From positions 671,509-735,508 of the forward strand of contig NZ_JAAOIW010000003.1 of assembly GCF_011440305.1 (NCBI RefSeq): DNA of 64,000 nt, written 5' to 3'. Made by a program: the position numbers and the translations under genes. A model generated the notes under the pieces. It had not been told where the DNA came from, did no database searches, and saw only the letters and a program-made list of their open reading frames with translations. Positions within the stretch are counted from its first letter, which is position 1. Each line of letters begins with the position of its first letter. Source of the DNA: Paenibacillus agricola. Its GTDB lineage: Bacteria; Bacillota; Bacilli; Paenibacillales; NBRC-103111. Below, one piece after another: positions 43,914-53,762 of this stretch.

Positions 43914-45536
43914 TTATCTTTTGTTGTAACGATCTAATGCCGCCTGTTCAATCTGTAAGGCACGGTCAATCTTCAATGATTTTAATTTTTCCAGAAATTT
44001 ATCGTAGGAATCGACCGGGTCCGTTCCCAAAACAATTTTGATTGTGGTTTCATCTACCAACGTATTCACCTCTGTCATGATCTTTGCCAATTCTGAGCTT
44101 TCCTCAGGAGTAGGAGAAATCGGAGGCAATTGGTATTTATCCACATCGGTTTTGAACCAAGTGGTAACAGCCTCTGATTGCTGTGGAAGTGCGGCGAATT
44201 GCTCGTAGTACCGCTTGTCCTGGATAGTCGGTCCTCCAGTTGATCGGGTATACAGTCCTAAATTTAACGAGTAGTTACTCTTCACCATTTCGGAATAGGT
44301 GGGATAATTGTTCTTCATATCATAGCTAACACCCCGAGTTCCAAAGTTGAAATAAGTAGCCCCTTCCTCGCTATAGCCGTAATCAAGCAATTGAACTGCC
44401 AGCTCTTGGTTCTTGCTTTTGGGTGAAACGGCAAAATTTCCTCCGCTCGGAGCCGTATAATCCTTTTGTCCAAACATCGGCACATCGCCTTTTTTCAGTA
44501 CCGGATACGGTGCTCCGATCACGTTATATTTCGGGTCCTTATCTTTCATCGCACCAAGCCATTTGCCAATCCCGCCACCTGCTAAAGCAAAGGTTGCACC
44601 TGATTTACCCGAGGTCATATTGGCATCTTGAATCTTGCCGTCGATCGTTGCAATATCCTTGTCGAGCAAGCCCTCGGCGTACCATTTACGCATGGTTGCC
44701 AGAAATTCTTTATATCCGGGTTGTGCAGGTCCAAAATAAACCTTGCCATCTTTCATAGCGAAGCCCCTTGTTACCCCGTAAGCACCGATGAATGCACCGC
44801 TAGAAAGGTCATCGAAAACTCTGGGAATCCCACTCTTAAATGTCAGTGGAGCCGTTGCTCCTTTTTTCTCTTTAAATGCTTTCAGTACGACATACCACTC
44901 ATCAATCGTTGTAGGAACTTGCAAGCCTAAATCATCTAGCCAGTCCTTGCGAATAATCGGACCTCCATAAGTCTTGAGCCAATCATCACCGCGAATAAAA
45001 GGGAATCCGTAATAGGTGCCGTTATCGGTTTTAATTTGTTTATCCACCTCTGGATGCGCTTTCAAATATTTTTTCAAGTTAGGCGCATGTTTATCAATCA
45101 GATCATTTAGTTTGAGAATATTTCCGTCTTTAATTGCTTTCTCAGGACCGCCCGGATAATCATTTAGAAAATTCCATTCAATAATATCGGTATACTCGCC
45201 TGAGGCAAACATGACGTTCAATTGCTCTTTGGCTTGGTTTACAGCAGGTGATACATACTTCTCCTTAATCCCGGTTCTCTTCGCGAGCTCTTGGAAAATC
45301 GGCCAATTCGTGGCATCAGGAATCACACCCAACTGCTGGGCACCTGCAGCGTACCAATGAGTAAGCACTATATCCGTTTTAATCGGATAAGTAACGGGTC
45401 CCGATGCCGTAGCCTCATTGGCTTTAGGAGTAGAGCTGACTGGAGAGCTATCCTTAGAGCAAGCAGCCAACACCAAACTGCTAGTCATAAGACTGGTCGT
45501 TAATAACCATAGAGACCTCTTAACATTCTTATTCAT
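43914..45536 (-). CDS. Extracellular sugar-binding lipoprotein of the LplA type
   Basis: This is the substrate-binding protein of the sugar ABC transporter (540 residues). The signal peptide ends in the lipobox LVLAAC with Cys26, followed by a Ser/Thr linker and the two-lobed binding fold (ILKLNDLIDKHAPNLKKYL, FPFIRGDDWLKTYGG). Large LplA-type proteins bind oligosaccharides or polysaccharide fragments. GGAGGTC precedes the ATG. It is first in a three-gene operon with the two permeases and lies downstream of the AraC-type sensor gene, which probably controls it. Confidence 0.9.
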   Translation of the reverse strand: MNKNVKRSLWLLTTSLMTSSLVLAACSKDSSPVSSTPKANEATASGPVTYPIKTDIVLTHWYAAGAQQLGVIPDATNWPIFQELAKRTGIKEKYVSPAVNQAKEQLNVMFASGEYTDIIEWNFLNDYPGGPEKAIKDGNILKLNDLIDKHAPNLKKYLKAHPEVDKQIKTDNGTYYGFPFIRGDDWLKTYGGPIIRKDWLDDLGLQVPTTIDEWYVVLKAFKEKKGATAPLTFKSGIPRVFDDLSSGAFIGAYGVTRGFAMKDGKVYFGPAQPGYKEFLATMRKWYAEGLLDKDIATIDGKIQDANMTSGKSGATFALAGGGIGKWLGAMKDKDPKYNVIGAPYPVLKKGDVPMFGQKDYTAPSGGNFAVSPKSKNQELAVQLLDYGYSEEGATYFNFGTRGVSYDMKNNYPTYSEMVKSNYSLNLGLYTRSTGGPTIQDKRYYEQFAALPQQSEAVTTWFKTDVDKYQLPPISPTPEESSELAKIMTEVNTLVDETTIKIVLGTDPVDSYDKFLEKLKSLKIDRALQIEQAALDRYNKR

Positions 45537-45636
45537 TTGTTGACCTCCTCGTTTACTCGTAACCTGTAAGAGCTTACCCCCTTATTATGAGCACAATTAG
45601 GTAGTACGGATATCATCAAAATGTCCAATCTCACTC

Positions 45637-47994
45637 TCATAAAATTTTATACTTCCCTGGAGTAACGCCCTCTAGCTTCTTAAAAATGCGCATAAATGTA
45701 TTTAAATCATTAAAACCACTGCGATTGGCAATCTCCATGATAGGAACCTCTTCGGCTTTCAGCAAATCCTTCGCTTTTTCAATTCTCAACTTATTTATAA
45801 AGTCCAGTAGCCCTTCACCTGATTGATCTTTAAAAAGCTTCGACAAATAGGTGGCTTTCATGCCAAATGAGTCACCAATCATCGATATATTCAAATTGGT
45901 ATCAGCATAGTTATCCTCAACATACTTCACAATTTTTCGCGTAAATTCATCACGTTCGTTATCCTTTAGCTTTAACTTATTCTCCTCTTGCTTAACCGCG
46001 GCAAGAAGGCATATAGATTCAAGCATCATTATCAATTGCTTATGCATATCTTCTACGGTTTTAGCATTAGTCAGATTTTCAATAGCATGGGGGTGATTTT
46101 CTATAAACGTTTGGTGGATATCATCCACTTCATTCATTGTTTTAATCAAAGTACTAACCAAATTAAATAATAAACATTTGGCAAACTCTAAAGACAAAGA
46201 AGTTTGATGTAAATTTCGGTCAATAATATGATTTAAAGACGAACGTGCTTGATCCACTAAGCCAAGCTTAATAAAATTAATAAGCTGCTGTTCAGTTTGC
46301 AGTGGATAATAATAACCTTCCTTCGATTGGTATAACCCTCCCTGACGAAGCTCCTCGTACCATATTATTTTTCGTTTCCCCATGATCAGCTTATGTTCCA
46401 TCGCATCTAATGCTTCATTATAAGCATCAGGAAGCTCCAGCTTGGAGACGTGGAATCCGCTTATGGCAATGGTCACCTCGATTTCATAATGAACCATCAG
46501 GAAGCTCCGCGCCTCTTCGACAATCTGGGCCAGCTGGAGTGATGTTTGTTCCTTGTCAAAGTTATGTACATTGATTAAACAAGCCAGCATATCATCGACT
46601 TCTGCAATATAGCCTGTATCATGCTTGTTGACCAACTCTTCAACTACGTTCGTCACAATAAATTGCATAAGCTTGAGCTTATCCAAAACCTGATGATGTT
46701 TAATTTTCTCGAAAAAGGGGTCACTATCCTCTAAATAAAACAGCATCACACAAAAATCCCTAGAGACGAACTGTAGCTGAAAAGATGGCGTAGCCTCCTC
46801 TAAGGAAAGCTGGGCATCCATCCTTCCCTTAAGTAAACGCGAAATCCAATGTGCTCTTAATTGATTCTGCTGTTGCTTCAAACGATGGCTGATTTGCTCT
46901 TTTTCATCCATGGTATCTTTAAATGTATTTTGGATTAAATGAAATTCATTGCCGTCTCTTTGAGCCTTCGTTCCTGTATATGCGGCCATGGATTGCATCA
47001 GGGCATCCAGAGGCTTGTAGTTTCGACGCAAAAAAAACAGGGTTAGAAGACAACCCCCTAGCAAGCTAAAACCAATACTGAAAACGGCTATATTCCGCAC
47101 ATAAGCCGATGCTTTCCATATTAAATAGCTGGGAACAACCGACAAATAGGTCAGCTTGGAATTATTCGATTTAATGTAGAAAAACTGTGATTCCTCCCCC
47201 TGATATTCTCCGTATACATTACCTGATTTATCGAAGAAGCGGCTAACCAGTGATAGATCGATTTCTTTCGTTGTATTCGATACAAGCACTTGATTGCTTT
47301 CATTAAGAATAAACACATCACTTCCGCTATACTCGCCTACACCTGAAATGGTATGTAGTAGTTTATTTTTATCAATCATGACAACAATGGAGCCGACAGG
47401 TTTGTCGTTATTATCAGCTGGAAACGGGCTAATAAAATTGACATAGGTTTGTTTATTACCGGCTTCATTCGTCCGGCTTGTATATATAGCTTGGCGTTGA
47501 TGAATATGGCTTAGCTTCTCCTTCCATCCTTGCAAGCTCAATTCACCGCCACTATAAAGATCTGAAAAAAGCAGCTCTGACGGTTTATGAACCATTGGTG
47601 TCAAAGCCAGGTCACCGGGTGCCCAATATATATAAAATTCAGCAAGATTGGAAAACGTAGAGCGGTATGCTCCTAAATCCTGTGTAATCTCGTACAGATC
47701 ATAGCTGTAATCCCCGCGTGAAAACTTGTTGGTATAAAATAAATTTCGCACCTTCACATTGGAATAGATTTCATTCGTAAGGCGGTTTATCTGGTCAATT
47801 TCGTTGTCTATAGCATCCTGCATCTGCTTCAACAAAGTATCGTTAGCTCTTTGAATCTGTTCATCAATTGTGCGTTTTGCTTCTCCATATAAAGCAGCAC
47901 TAAACAATATGGGAACGAACAAAACCAATATATAAGAAATCAACCATGTCATGACAACACTTCGACGATTCAATAGCAATTTTTTAAGATCCAA
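45637..47994 (-). CDS. Membrane-bound AraC-family regulator with extracellular sensor domain
   Basis: This one-component regulator (785 residues) has helices at about 12-35 and 300-322 bracketing an extracellular dCache-like sensor, then a cytosolic region and a C-terminal AraC double helix-turn-helix (about 690-785: MIGDSFGMKATYLSKLF, IMEIANRSGFNDLNTFMRIF). Such proteins are common in Paenibacillus beside LplABC-type transporters and respond to extracellular glycans. It starts with TTG at 47994; AAGGGGGG is 8 bases upstream. The transporter operon lies directly downstream, its probable target. Confidence 0.9.
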   Translation of the reverse strand: MDLKKLLLNRRSVVMTWLISYILVLFVPILFSAALYGEAKRTIDEQIQRANDTLLKQMQDAIDNEIDQINRLTNEIYSNVKVRNLFYTNKFSRGDYSYDLYEITQDLGAYRSTFSNLAEFYIYWAPGDLALTPMVHKPSELLFSDLYSGGELSLQGWKEKLSHIHQRQAIYTSRTNEAGNKQTYVNFISPFPADNNDKPVGSIVVMIDKNKLLHTISGVGEYSGSDVFILNESNQVLVSNTTKEIDLSLVSRFFDKSGNVYGEYQGEESQFFYIKSNNSKLTYLSVVPSYLIWKASAYVRNIAVFSIGFSLLGGCLLTLFFLRRNYKPLDALMQSMAAYTGTKAQRDGNEFHLIQNTFKDTMDEKEQISHRLKQQQNQLRAHWISRLLKGRMDAQLSLEEATPSFQLQFVSRDFCVMLFYLEDSDPFFEKIKHHQVLDKLKLMQFIVTNVVEELVNKHDTGYIAEVDDMLACLINVHNFDKEQTSLQLAQIVEEARSFLMVHYEIEVTIAISGFHVSKLELPDAYNEALDAMEHKLIMGKRKIIWYEELRQGGLYQSKEGYYYPLQTEQQLINFIKLGLVDQARSSLNHIIDRNLHQTSLSLEFAKCLLFNLVSTLIKTMNEVDDIHQTFIENHPHAIENLTNAKTVEDMHKQLIMMLESICLLAAVKQEENKLKLKDNERDEFTRKIVKYVEDNYADTNLNISMIGDSFGMKATYLSKLFKDQSGEGLLDFINKLRIEKAKDLLKAEEVPIMEIANRSGFNDLNTFMRIFKKLEGVTPGKYKIL

Positions 47995-48131
47995 GTGGCC
48001 TTCCCCCCTTAAGAATCATGCATATGTAACAATCATACTTTATTTTTATAATTAGGAAAAGAATGCGTTTACTTCATTTCATACTATTACTTTATACATT
48101 TCCTAGGAAATACAAATAGCTTCCAATTAGC

Positions 48132-48160
48132 TTGGAATAGGCGGTAAAAGTGGATATACT
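48132..48160 (+). promoter_or_regulatory. Predicted sigma-A promoter of the TOPRIM gene
   Basis: TTGGAA (48132-48137) and TATACT (48155-48160) are 17 bases apart, 41 bases before the ATG. Confidence 0.6.
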
Positions 48161-48200
48161 ACAAATAAAAGCGTTAGCATCGTGGATATGAGGTGTAAGC

Positions 48201-48566
48201 ATGTATATAACTATTATCGTTGAGGGAAAAAATGACCGAAGCCGTTTAAGGAGATTGTTAACAGGAGAGATCCGCATTGTTTGCACTTATGGCTCCTTAA
48301 GTACGAAGCGTCTGGAATTATTGAAGAAACAAGCCGAGGACAGTGAGGTTTTTTTATTTACAGATAATGATGCTTCCGGGAAAAAAATTCGTGGTGTTTT
48401 GCGCGATGCCTTTCCTGATGCCACTCAAATCTACACAAGAAGGGGTTATGCCGGAGTAGAAGGTACACCTGACGAATATTTAATTCTGCAATTAGAAAAA
48501 GCCGGCCTGGAGGAGTACATCATATACCCCTTACCCATCACGGCTTTAAGCAATAAATTGGATTAA
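48201..48566 (+). CDS. Stand-alone TOPRIM-domain protein
   Basis: This small cytosolic protein of 121 residues consists almost only of a TOPRIM fold: the catalytic glutamate is Glu8 in VEGKNDR and the DxD motif is Asp55/Asp57 in FTDNDASGKK. The layout resembles the N-terminal half of RNase M5 (RnmV) but without its C-terminal domain, so it may be an RNA or DNA nuclease or a truncated relative. GAGGTG lies 5 bases before the ATG and a sigma-A promoter lies upstream. Its last 21 bases overlap the end of the AEC carrier gene on the opposite strand. Confidence 0.8.
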   Translation: MYITIIVEGKNDRSRLRRLLTGEIRIVCTYGSLSTKRLELLKKQAEDSEVFLFTDNDASGKKIRGVLRDAFPDATQIYTRRGYAGVEGTPDEYLILQLEKAGLEEYIIYPLPITALSNKLD

Positions 48567-49469
48567 ATAAATGACCAAGGTCACTGTAAATATACTAAAA
48601 ATCGTAGAAGAAAATACGACTTGAGAGGCGAATTCCGGCTCATTATCATATTCTACGGCTAATAATGCGCTGCTTAGCGAGGTGGGCACGGCACTAGCCA
48701 GCACAAGTGCTTGAGCCATGGTTCCATGGATACCCAGCAGCCAGACAATCGCGAAGCCAACAGCCGGTCCGACCATTAAGCGCAGAACATTGGAGAGCAT
48801 CACATCCGAAAACATCAGCTTCCATTTCATACTTCCCAGCTGCACACCTAATGTCAGTAAGGCCGTACAGACAAATGCACTCGAAATATAGTTTATCGGT
48901 GTATAGATAGGATCAGGAATCGGAATATGCAGCCAGCGCATCAGGAAAGCAAGTGGAATCATATAAATAACGGGCAGTGACAGGATCGTACGCAACGTTT
49001 TCCTAGTATCCTTATTATGCGCATTTACGCTATATACCCCATACGTATTAGGCAACAAGGACTGCATCATCATAATAATAATTTGAATCGATAAGGTAAA
49101 GGCATCGCCTACAAAAACAAGCTGATTCAGCGGAAGCGCATAGTTGGCACTGTTGTAGAAAATCACGCTGTTGCGCATGGCAGTGATCATGCTGTTCTGG
49201 TAGCCGCGTATACGCATTACAAACTCAACCAGCAGGAACATCGCAGCAAAATGGAGTGAGAAAAACAGGAGTGTCTGCATCATAAGCTGCAACGAAAGCG
49301 ATGATTCGTAAAGCATTTTAAATACAAGCACAGGAGAAAATAAATAAAAATTCAGCTTGGATAAGGTGCGAATATCTAATTTAAAGGCTTTATAAAGAAT
49401 CACACCCAAAGCGATCATAATCGAAAGCGGAATAATATTGTTGAGTAAAATATAAACGAAATACGTCAT
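48546..49469 (-). CDS. AEC-family transporter (auxin efflux carrier type)
   Basis: This membrane carrier of 307 residues has about ten helices in two repeats (IMIALGVILYKAFKLDI; LLTLGVQLGSMKW, the family's second-half signature). Family members export or import organic acids such as malate; the substrate here is unknown. AGAGGAG precedes the ATG. It overlaps the TOPRIM gene tail to tail and lies just downstream of the SCO gene, probably in an operon with it and ctaB. Confidence 0.88.
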   Translation of the reverse strand: MTYFVYILLNNIIPLSIMIALGVILYKAFKLDIRTLSKLNFYLFSPVLVFKMLYESSLSLQLMMQTLLFFSLHFAAMFLLVEFVMRIRGYQNSMITAMRNSVIFYNSANYALPLNQLVFVGDAFTLSIQIIIMMMQSLLPNTYGVYSVNAHNKDTRKTLRTILSLPVIYMIPLAFLMRWLHIPIPDPIYTPINYISSAFVCTALLTLGVQLGSMKWKLMFSDVMLSNVLRLMVGPAVGFAIVWLLGIHGTMAQALVLASAVPTSLSSALLAVEYDNEPEFASQVVFSSTIFSIFTVTLVIYLIQFIA

Positions 49470-49492
49470 GCCTGTGCTCCTCTAAAGATGCG

Positions 49493-50119
49493 CTATTCCT
49501 TGCTTAATCCAATCATATCCTCTGCAATTTTATCTACATCAAGATCCGGGTCGCTACCATTATAGTACGTTCTGAGATCGCCCTTTTTGTCGACAAGCAG
49601 GATCACATTATTATGGGTAAATGTGCCACCTTCTTTATCCTTAACCACCATCACTCCGTACTTTTGCGCCAGATCAATCACTGCGGCTTCATCACCGCGC
49701 AGGAAATACCAGCCCTTGGGATCAGCGTGAAAGCTTTTCGAAAATTTTTGCAGCTGCTCGGTTGTATCCTTGCTAGGGTCAAAGCTGATCGAAGTAATCG
49801 CCGTTTTATCCCCAAATACGCCTTTTTTCACTAAAGCATCCTGCACCTTGGATAAGGTATACGTAGTCGGCTGGCATACATCCGGGCATGTGGAATAAAA
49901 AAAGTAAATCAGCTTGGAGCGACCTGATAGCTCCGCTAGGCTGATGGGCTTGCCGTCGATATTATCGAGCTTGAAATCGGGTGCTTTTTTCATAACCTCC
50001 AGCTTCGAAGCGGGATTATTCCCTTTTATCACCATATAGCCCAAAGTACCAATCATCACCAAAAGCAGTGCCATGACCAGTAGCTTAAAGCCGTTTTTTT
50101 GCATAAATGTAGGGTTCAT
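49493..50119 (-). CDS. SCO1/SenC-type copper chaperone for cytochrome oxidase
   Basis: This membrane-anchored thioredoxin-fold protein (208 residues; anchor about 11-31) delivers copper to the CuA centre of cytochrome c oxidase. The copper ligands are Cys78 and Cys82 in CPDVC and His169 in FTHNNV. The ATG at 50119 has GGAG 7 bases upstream; the longer frame has no site. Its place after ctaB links it to oxidase assembly. It is the counterpart of B. subtilis YpmQ. Confidence 0.92.
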   Translation of the reverse strand: MNPTFMQKNGFKLLVMALLLVMIGTLGYMVIKGNNPASKLEVMKKAPDFKLDNIDGKPISLAELSGRSKLIYFFYSTCPDVCQPTTYTLSKVQDALVKKGVFGDKTAITSISFDPSKDTTEQLQKFSKSFHADPKGWYFLRGDEAAVIDLAQKYGVMVVKDKEGGTFTHNNVILLVDKKGDLRTYYNGSDPDLDVDKIAEDMIGLSKE

Positions 50120-50202
50120 TAGTTGTCTCCATCCTTTGTGCGAAAAAAAATATCCCATGCTGCCATGGGACTTGAATCTTAGGTTGCTACAACTTCTCGC
50201 TG

Positions 50203-51147
50203 TTATTTAGTCGCTACTGTAGTTAGAACCATAATAATAAACAGTACCGTCAAATAGTTAATGGAATAAATAAATGTTTTTTTGGCCCATAGCACTTCAT
50301 CCTCAGCTTTAAAGCCCTTAATACAGAGAAATGCCCAGTATAAGCCCATCACGATCGCCGCGTAAAAGTAAATCACATTGACGTAACCATAGACATAAAG
50401 CAAAAGCGAGACTGGGACTAGCAGAACGACATAACGGACCATGCTGATCTTCGTTATAAAAGTACCTTTGACAACAGGCAATAGCGGGAAGCCAGCGGCG
50501 CGGTATTCCTCCATACGGCGAATCCCAAGTGCCCAGAAATGCGGCGGCTGCCAGAGGAAAAGAATCAGGAACAAGATAACGGCTCCTGCATCTACATCAT
50601 GGCGGACTGCACAATAACCGATAACCGGTGGCATCGCACCAGAAAAGCTGCCTACAACCGTGCTCCAAACCGATGTGCGTTTGAACCAAGCTGTGTAAAT
50701 CCAAACATATACGAACAGACCGATTAATCCGAATAACGCGGCTAATGGATTGACGAGCAGCCAAAGCCCGGAAACACCGATCACGCCCAATATAATCCCA
50801 TACCACAATACGGTCTGTGGGGACATCTTGCCGCTAGGCAGTGCCCGTTGTTGAGTACGAGCCATCTTCGTGTCCATATCGCGGTCCAAATAATTGTTCA
50901 GCACACAGCCTGACGCCATTACAAGCGCTGTTCCGATCATTGTATACAACAACTGCACCCAATCGACATTCCAGCCCGAAGCGACCCAGAAGCCCCCAAA
51001 TGCAGTGATCGAGTTCGAAAGTATAATACCCGGCTTGGCCAGCTGCACAAAATCTCTCCAGGTTACGGGGCCTTGGTCGACATGTTCCATCTCTGACTCG
51101 GCTGCCGCCGAATCCACAGTGAGGTTAAGCCTCAATTGTTCTTCCAC
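50203..51147 (-). CDS. ctaB: Protoheme IX farnesyltransferase (heme O synthase)
   Basis: This UbiA-superfamily membrane enzyme adds a farnesyl group to heme b to give heme O, the substrate of CtaA (314 residues, nine helices). The prenyl-diphosphate motif is NNYLDRDMDTKMART and the second one lies near YRAAGFPLLPVVKG. I chose GTG at 51147 because AAGGAGG lies 11 bases before it; a GTG at 51177 would contain that site. The SCO1-type gene follows, giving a small oxidase-maturation operon. Confidence 0.93.
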   Translation of the reverse strand: MEEQLRLNLTVDSAAAESEMEHVDQGPVTWRDFVQLAKPGIILSNSITAFGGFWVASGWNVDWVQLLYTMIGTALVMASGCVLNNYLDRDMDTKMARTQQRALPSGKMSPQTVLWYGIILGVIGVSGLWLLVNPLAALFGLIGLFVYVWIYTAWFKRTSVWSTVVGSFSGAMPPVIGYCAVRHDVDAGAVILFLILFLWQPPHFWALGIRRMEEYRAAGFPLLPVVKGTFITKISMVRYVVLLVPVSLLLYVYGYVNVIYFYAAIVMGLYWAFLCIKGFKAEDEVLWAKKTFIYSINYLTVLFIIMVLTTVATK

Positions 51148-51332
51148 TTGGATAAAATCCTCCTTAAGAGTTTTCACAGAAAGCTTGCTTCAAAGTTCAC
51201 AAAATTCCGATTAAGCTTTTACTTACCTTATCATATCAACCCAAGACCCATTTGACAATAAACCACGGCACGAATTCAAAATATTGTCGATAGTTAGGCC
51301 TAAATGTGAAAAGAATTTGTCACTGTTCGCAG

Positions 51333-51360
51333 AAAAAAAGCCGCAGCTAAATGCGGCTCT
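51333..51360 (-). terminator. Terminator after the urease operon
   Basis: On the minus strand GCCGC pairs with GCGGC around ATTTAGCT, followed by TTTTTTT, 28 bases after the ureD stop. Confidence 0.9.
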
Positions 51361-51387
51361 TCTATAATAAGGCATGAATATGGGATG

Positions 51388-52278
51388 CTATTTTCGAACC
51401 AGCAGTGGACTTTTCTTAAATAACTGCTTGCGAATGAACGCCCAAGCGGCATCCTGCAGGCTTTGAATTTCATATACCTTATGACCAAGGATGGAAAGCA
51501 CCAGCCCTTTTTTATAAGTACGGCTGACCCCGTAATAAAGCGGGATTGCTGCGACGCCCAAGTCGTTCTCGCGATCAAGCTGGAGCTGTTCATCCAAATG
51601 CACCTTTAATGCTTCCACAAATTCCGCATCCACTTGCTCATTGAATAGATAAAAGGTTCCAATATGCGTATAGGTCGCCCAGCCACCAATAACCTGCAGC
51701 TTTTGCTGGGCAGGTACGATGCGCTGTTTGCTGCAATAAATCAGTTCTTCCTCATAGGTCACCTTCAGGTGATTCTCGTAATGCTCATATTGAAAAAGCT
51801 CACCACGGAGCACCCTTCCCGGTGATACCAGATCGGAAAGAATTAAAGTCGAGCCCGCAGCCAGCCGCACCTCCATGCTGCTATGCAGTACAGCATCTTT
51901 ATACAGCATGACAGGTTCCGGCATATATTCAACATAGCTGTTAGAAGCAAGCTCCAACGTCTGCTGCTGTTCGCTAACTCTTACGGTTTCATCTCCGCCA
52001 TTCTCCGGACGTGCAGGGTGTACCTTGGTGTAGGATTGGTTTGTTATATACACATTGGTGCGTTCCCCAAACCGCCAATCCATCACGTATCGGTCGCCCG
52101 CCATAATGCCCGGCGAAGCATCCATCATATAGACGCCAAGCTGCCCATAATCAAATGCAAAGGTTTTGGCGATTTTAAGGGGATACGTATGGTACTTATC
52201 GCCGAGCCATGTTTGCCCATTCCGCTCGTGAAATCCAGCCGAGATACAGCCGGTCATATCAGGCATGTGCGAATTCAT
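51388..52278 (-). CDS. ureD: Urease accessory protein UreD
   Basis: This is the scaffold of the urease maturation complex; with UreF and UreG it delivers nickel to apo-urease (296 residues). The family is recognised by [26 protein letters not shown] and SDLVSPGR. The ATG overlaps the end of ureG by 20 bases with GGGTAGAG upstream, so translation is coupled. It is the last gene of ureABCFGD; a terminator follows. Confidence 0.94.
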   Translation of the reverse strand: MNSHMPDMTGCISAGFHERNGQTWLGDKYHTYPLKIAKTFAFDYGQLGVYMMDASPGIMAGDRYVMDWRFGERTNVYITNQSYTKVHPARPENGGDETVRVSEQQQTLELASNSYVEYMPEPVMLYKDAVLHSSMEVRLAAGSTLILSDLVSPGRVLRGELFQYEHYENHLKVTYEEELIYCSKQRIVPAQQKLQVIGGWATYTHIGTFYLFNEQVDAEFVEALKVHLDEQLQLDRENDLGVAAIPLYYGVSRTYKKGLVLSILGHKVYEIQSLQDAAWAFIRKQLFKKSPLLVRK

Positions 52279-52918
52279 GCTCTACCCAATCCACAATCGC
52301 ATCCACACCTTGGCCGTCAAACATATTGGAGAAAATAAATGGACGTTCTCCACGCATTTTGCGAGTGTCCTCTTCCATAACGGTCAAGCTCGCGCCTACA
52401 TAAGGAGCCAAATCGATCTTGTTGATAATGAGCATATCCGAGCGAATAATACCTGGACCGCCTTTGCGGGGGATTTTCTCGCCTTGGGCTACGTCGATAA
52501 TATAGATGAAGCGATCCACCAGCTCCGGGCTGAATGCAGCCGCTAGGTTATCTCCACCACTTTCGATAAAAATAATATCGAGATGCGCAAAGCGACTCTC
52601 CAGCTCTTCGATGGCTTCAAAGTTCATGGAAGCATCCTCTCTAATCGCTGTATGCGGGCAACCTCCCGTTTCCACCCCGATAATACGATCGGCTGTCAAT
52701 GCTTCGGAACGGATTAAAATATTGGCATCTTCCTTCGTATAAATATCATTCGTAATAACGGCAATACTATATTTATCATTTAAACGGCGTGCAAGCCTTT
52801 CTACAAGTGCTGTTTTACCTGAGCCTACAGGGCCTCCGATACCAATTCGCATTGGACGTTCTAACTGGGATTTCTCGGGTGTTACCCAACCATGATTATG
52901 CGTTCCGCCTTGGCACAT
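52259..52918 (-). CDS. ureG: Urease accessory GTPase UreG
   Basis: This SIMIBI-class GTPase powers nickel insertion into urease (219 residues). The P-loop is GGPVGSGKT (28-36), the metal-binding CPH motif is at Cys87-His89 ([13 protein letters not shown]) and the guanine motif is NKIDLA. The N-terminus has only a short Cys/His segment (CQGGTHNHG), not a His-rich nickel store. AGGC upstream gives the ribosome site. With no ureE in the cluster, nickel supply may depend on the UreG CPH site or on a remote chaperone. Confidence 0.96.
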   Translation of the reverse strand: MCQGGTHNHGWVTPEKSQLERPMRIGIGGPVGSGKTALVERLARRLNDKYSIAVITNDIYTKEDANILIRSEALTADRIIGVETGGCPHTAIREDASMNFEAIEELESRFAHLDIIFIESGGDNLAAAFSPELVDRFIYIIDVAQGEKIPRKGGPGIIRSDMLIINKIDLAPYVGASLTVMEEDTRKMRGERPFIFSNMFDGQGVDAIVDWVEHEFAHA

Positions 52919-52985
52919 AAAGTTTGCCTCCTGAAATTATATTTATCATTCACAGATACCGGGGAGGTATGGATGATTAGGATGA

Positions 52986-53690
52986 TTAGGACATAAATAG
53001 TCGTGAGTATAAATTTTCGTGCTGCATCATCGAGATGTCAGCCATTGGCGTGTTGCCAAAGCCGTCCATTACAGGGTCAAGATGCTCGGCATTCCTCCAT
53101 GCCTCCGCTATAATGGGAAGCATCTCCGCCAGTACGCGCTGGCCTTCAGTTTGCCCAATCGACATCAGCCGTAAACCGCTGTTAATACAAGTCATCGTAC
53201 AGGCATACAGGTAACCTTCTGCCGCCATCGTCAACGGCACCTGCAAATGGTAGGCTAGCCAGCCATGAATTAAGGGATGCGCCCCGAAGCATTTTTGCTC
53301 GCGAATTGCTTCCTGCAGAAGACCCCAACGCAGGTCTGGATAAATCGAAAGCCCGAGCTGCAGCAGACGGCGGCCCATTTTCACCACACCTTCGCGAGTC
53401 TCATAGGCTGTACGTTGTACATGCTGCATCTGGTCTACCTGCCATAACGTTTCCCATTGCCCGCTTGGAGCGTATACATACACCGCTTTGACAGCAAGGG
53501 CATCTATAGGCGCCCAGCTCTGAGTGAGCATCGTCTCGACATATTGCTTTAGATGCGCTGGTTTTTGTACCGTGCCATTCTGTACGAGTGTTTCCAGCCC
53601 GAAGGAGTGCGAGAAGCCACCGATAGGCAGCGCCGAATCCAGAAGCTGTAAATACGATAGCCAATTGACTGTAGATATTTGCTGCCCCAA
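52986..53690 (-). CDS. ureF: Urease accessory protein UreF
   Basis: This all-helical accessory protein (234 residues) bridges UreD and UreG and acts in GTPase control. Family marks are LQLLDSALPIGGFSHSFGLE near the start and the conserved C-terminal MQHENLYSRLFMS. It starts with TTG (53690) behind AGGTG. It follows ureC after 72 bases that hold a box-hairpin element where ureE usually lies. Confidence 0.94.
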   Translation of the reverse strand: MGQQISTVNWLSYLQLLDSALPIGGFSHSFGLETLVQNGTVQKPAHLKQYVETMLTQSWAPIDALAVKAVYVYAPSGQWETLWQVDQMQHVQRTAYETREGVVKMGRRLLQLGLSIYPDLRWGLLQEAIREQKCFGAHPLIHGWLAYHLQVPLTMAAEGYLYACTMTCINSGLRLMSIGQTEGQRVLAEMLPIIAEAWRNAEHLDPVMDGFGNTPMADISMMQHENLYSRLFMS

Positions 53691-53705
53691 GAATTCACCT
53701 TCTTA

Positions 53706-53756
53706 AAGTTTTGCTTGCAAAACTATCTTCGTAAGCATTCACTGAGTTTTGCTTGC
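53706..53756 (-). repeat. Intercistronic box-hairpin element, copy B (before ureF)
   Basis: Read on the minus strand it runs ACTCAGTGA, then ATGCTTACGAAG, then AGTTTTGC AA GCAAAACT and finally TTAAGAAGGTG, the ureF ribosome site. A remnant hairpin arm (GCAAGCAAAACTCAG) precedes it, as if a second unit had been truncated. Confidence 0.75.
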
Positions 53757-53762
53757 TGCTAA

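Noticed and set aside
45566..45577. Palindrome GTAAGAGCTTAC before the sugar-binding-protein gene as a CcpA cre site
   Set aside because: Its core lacks the cre CG and the outer positions mismatch; it may be an AraC-regulator target but that cannot be supported.
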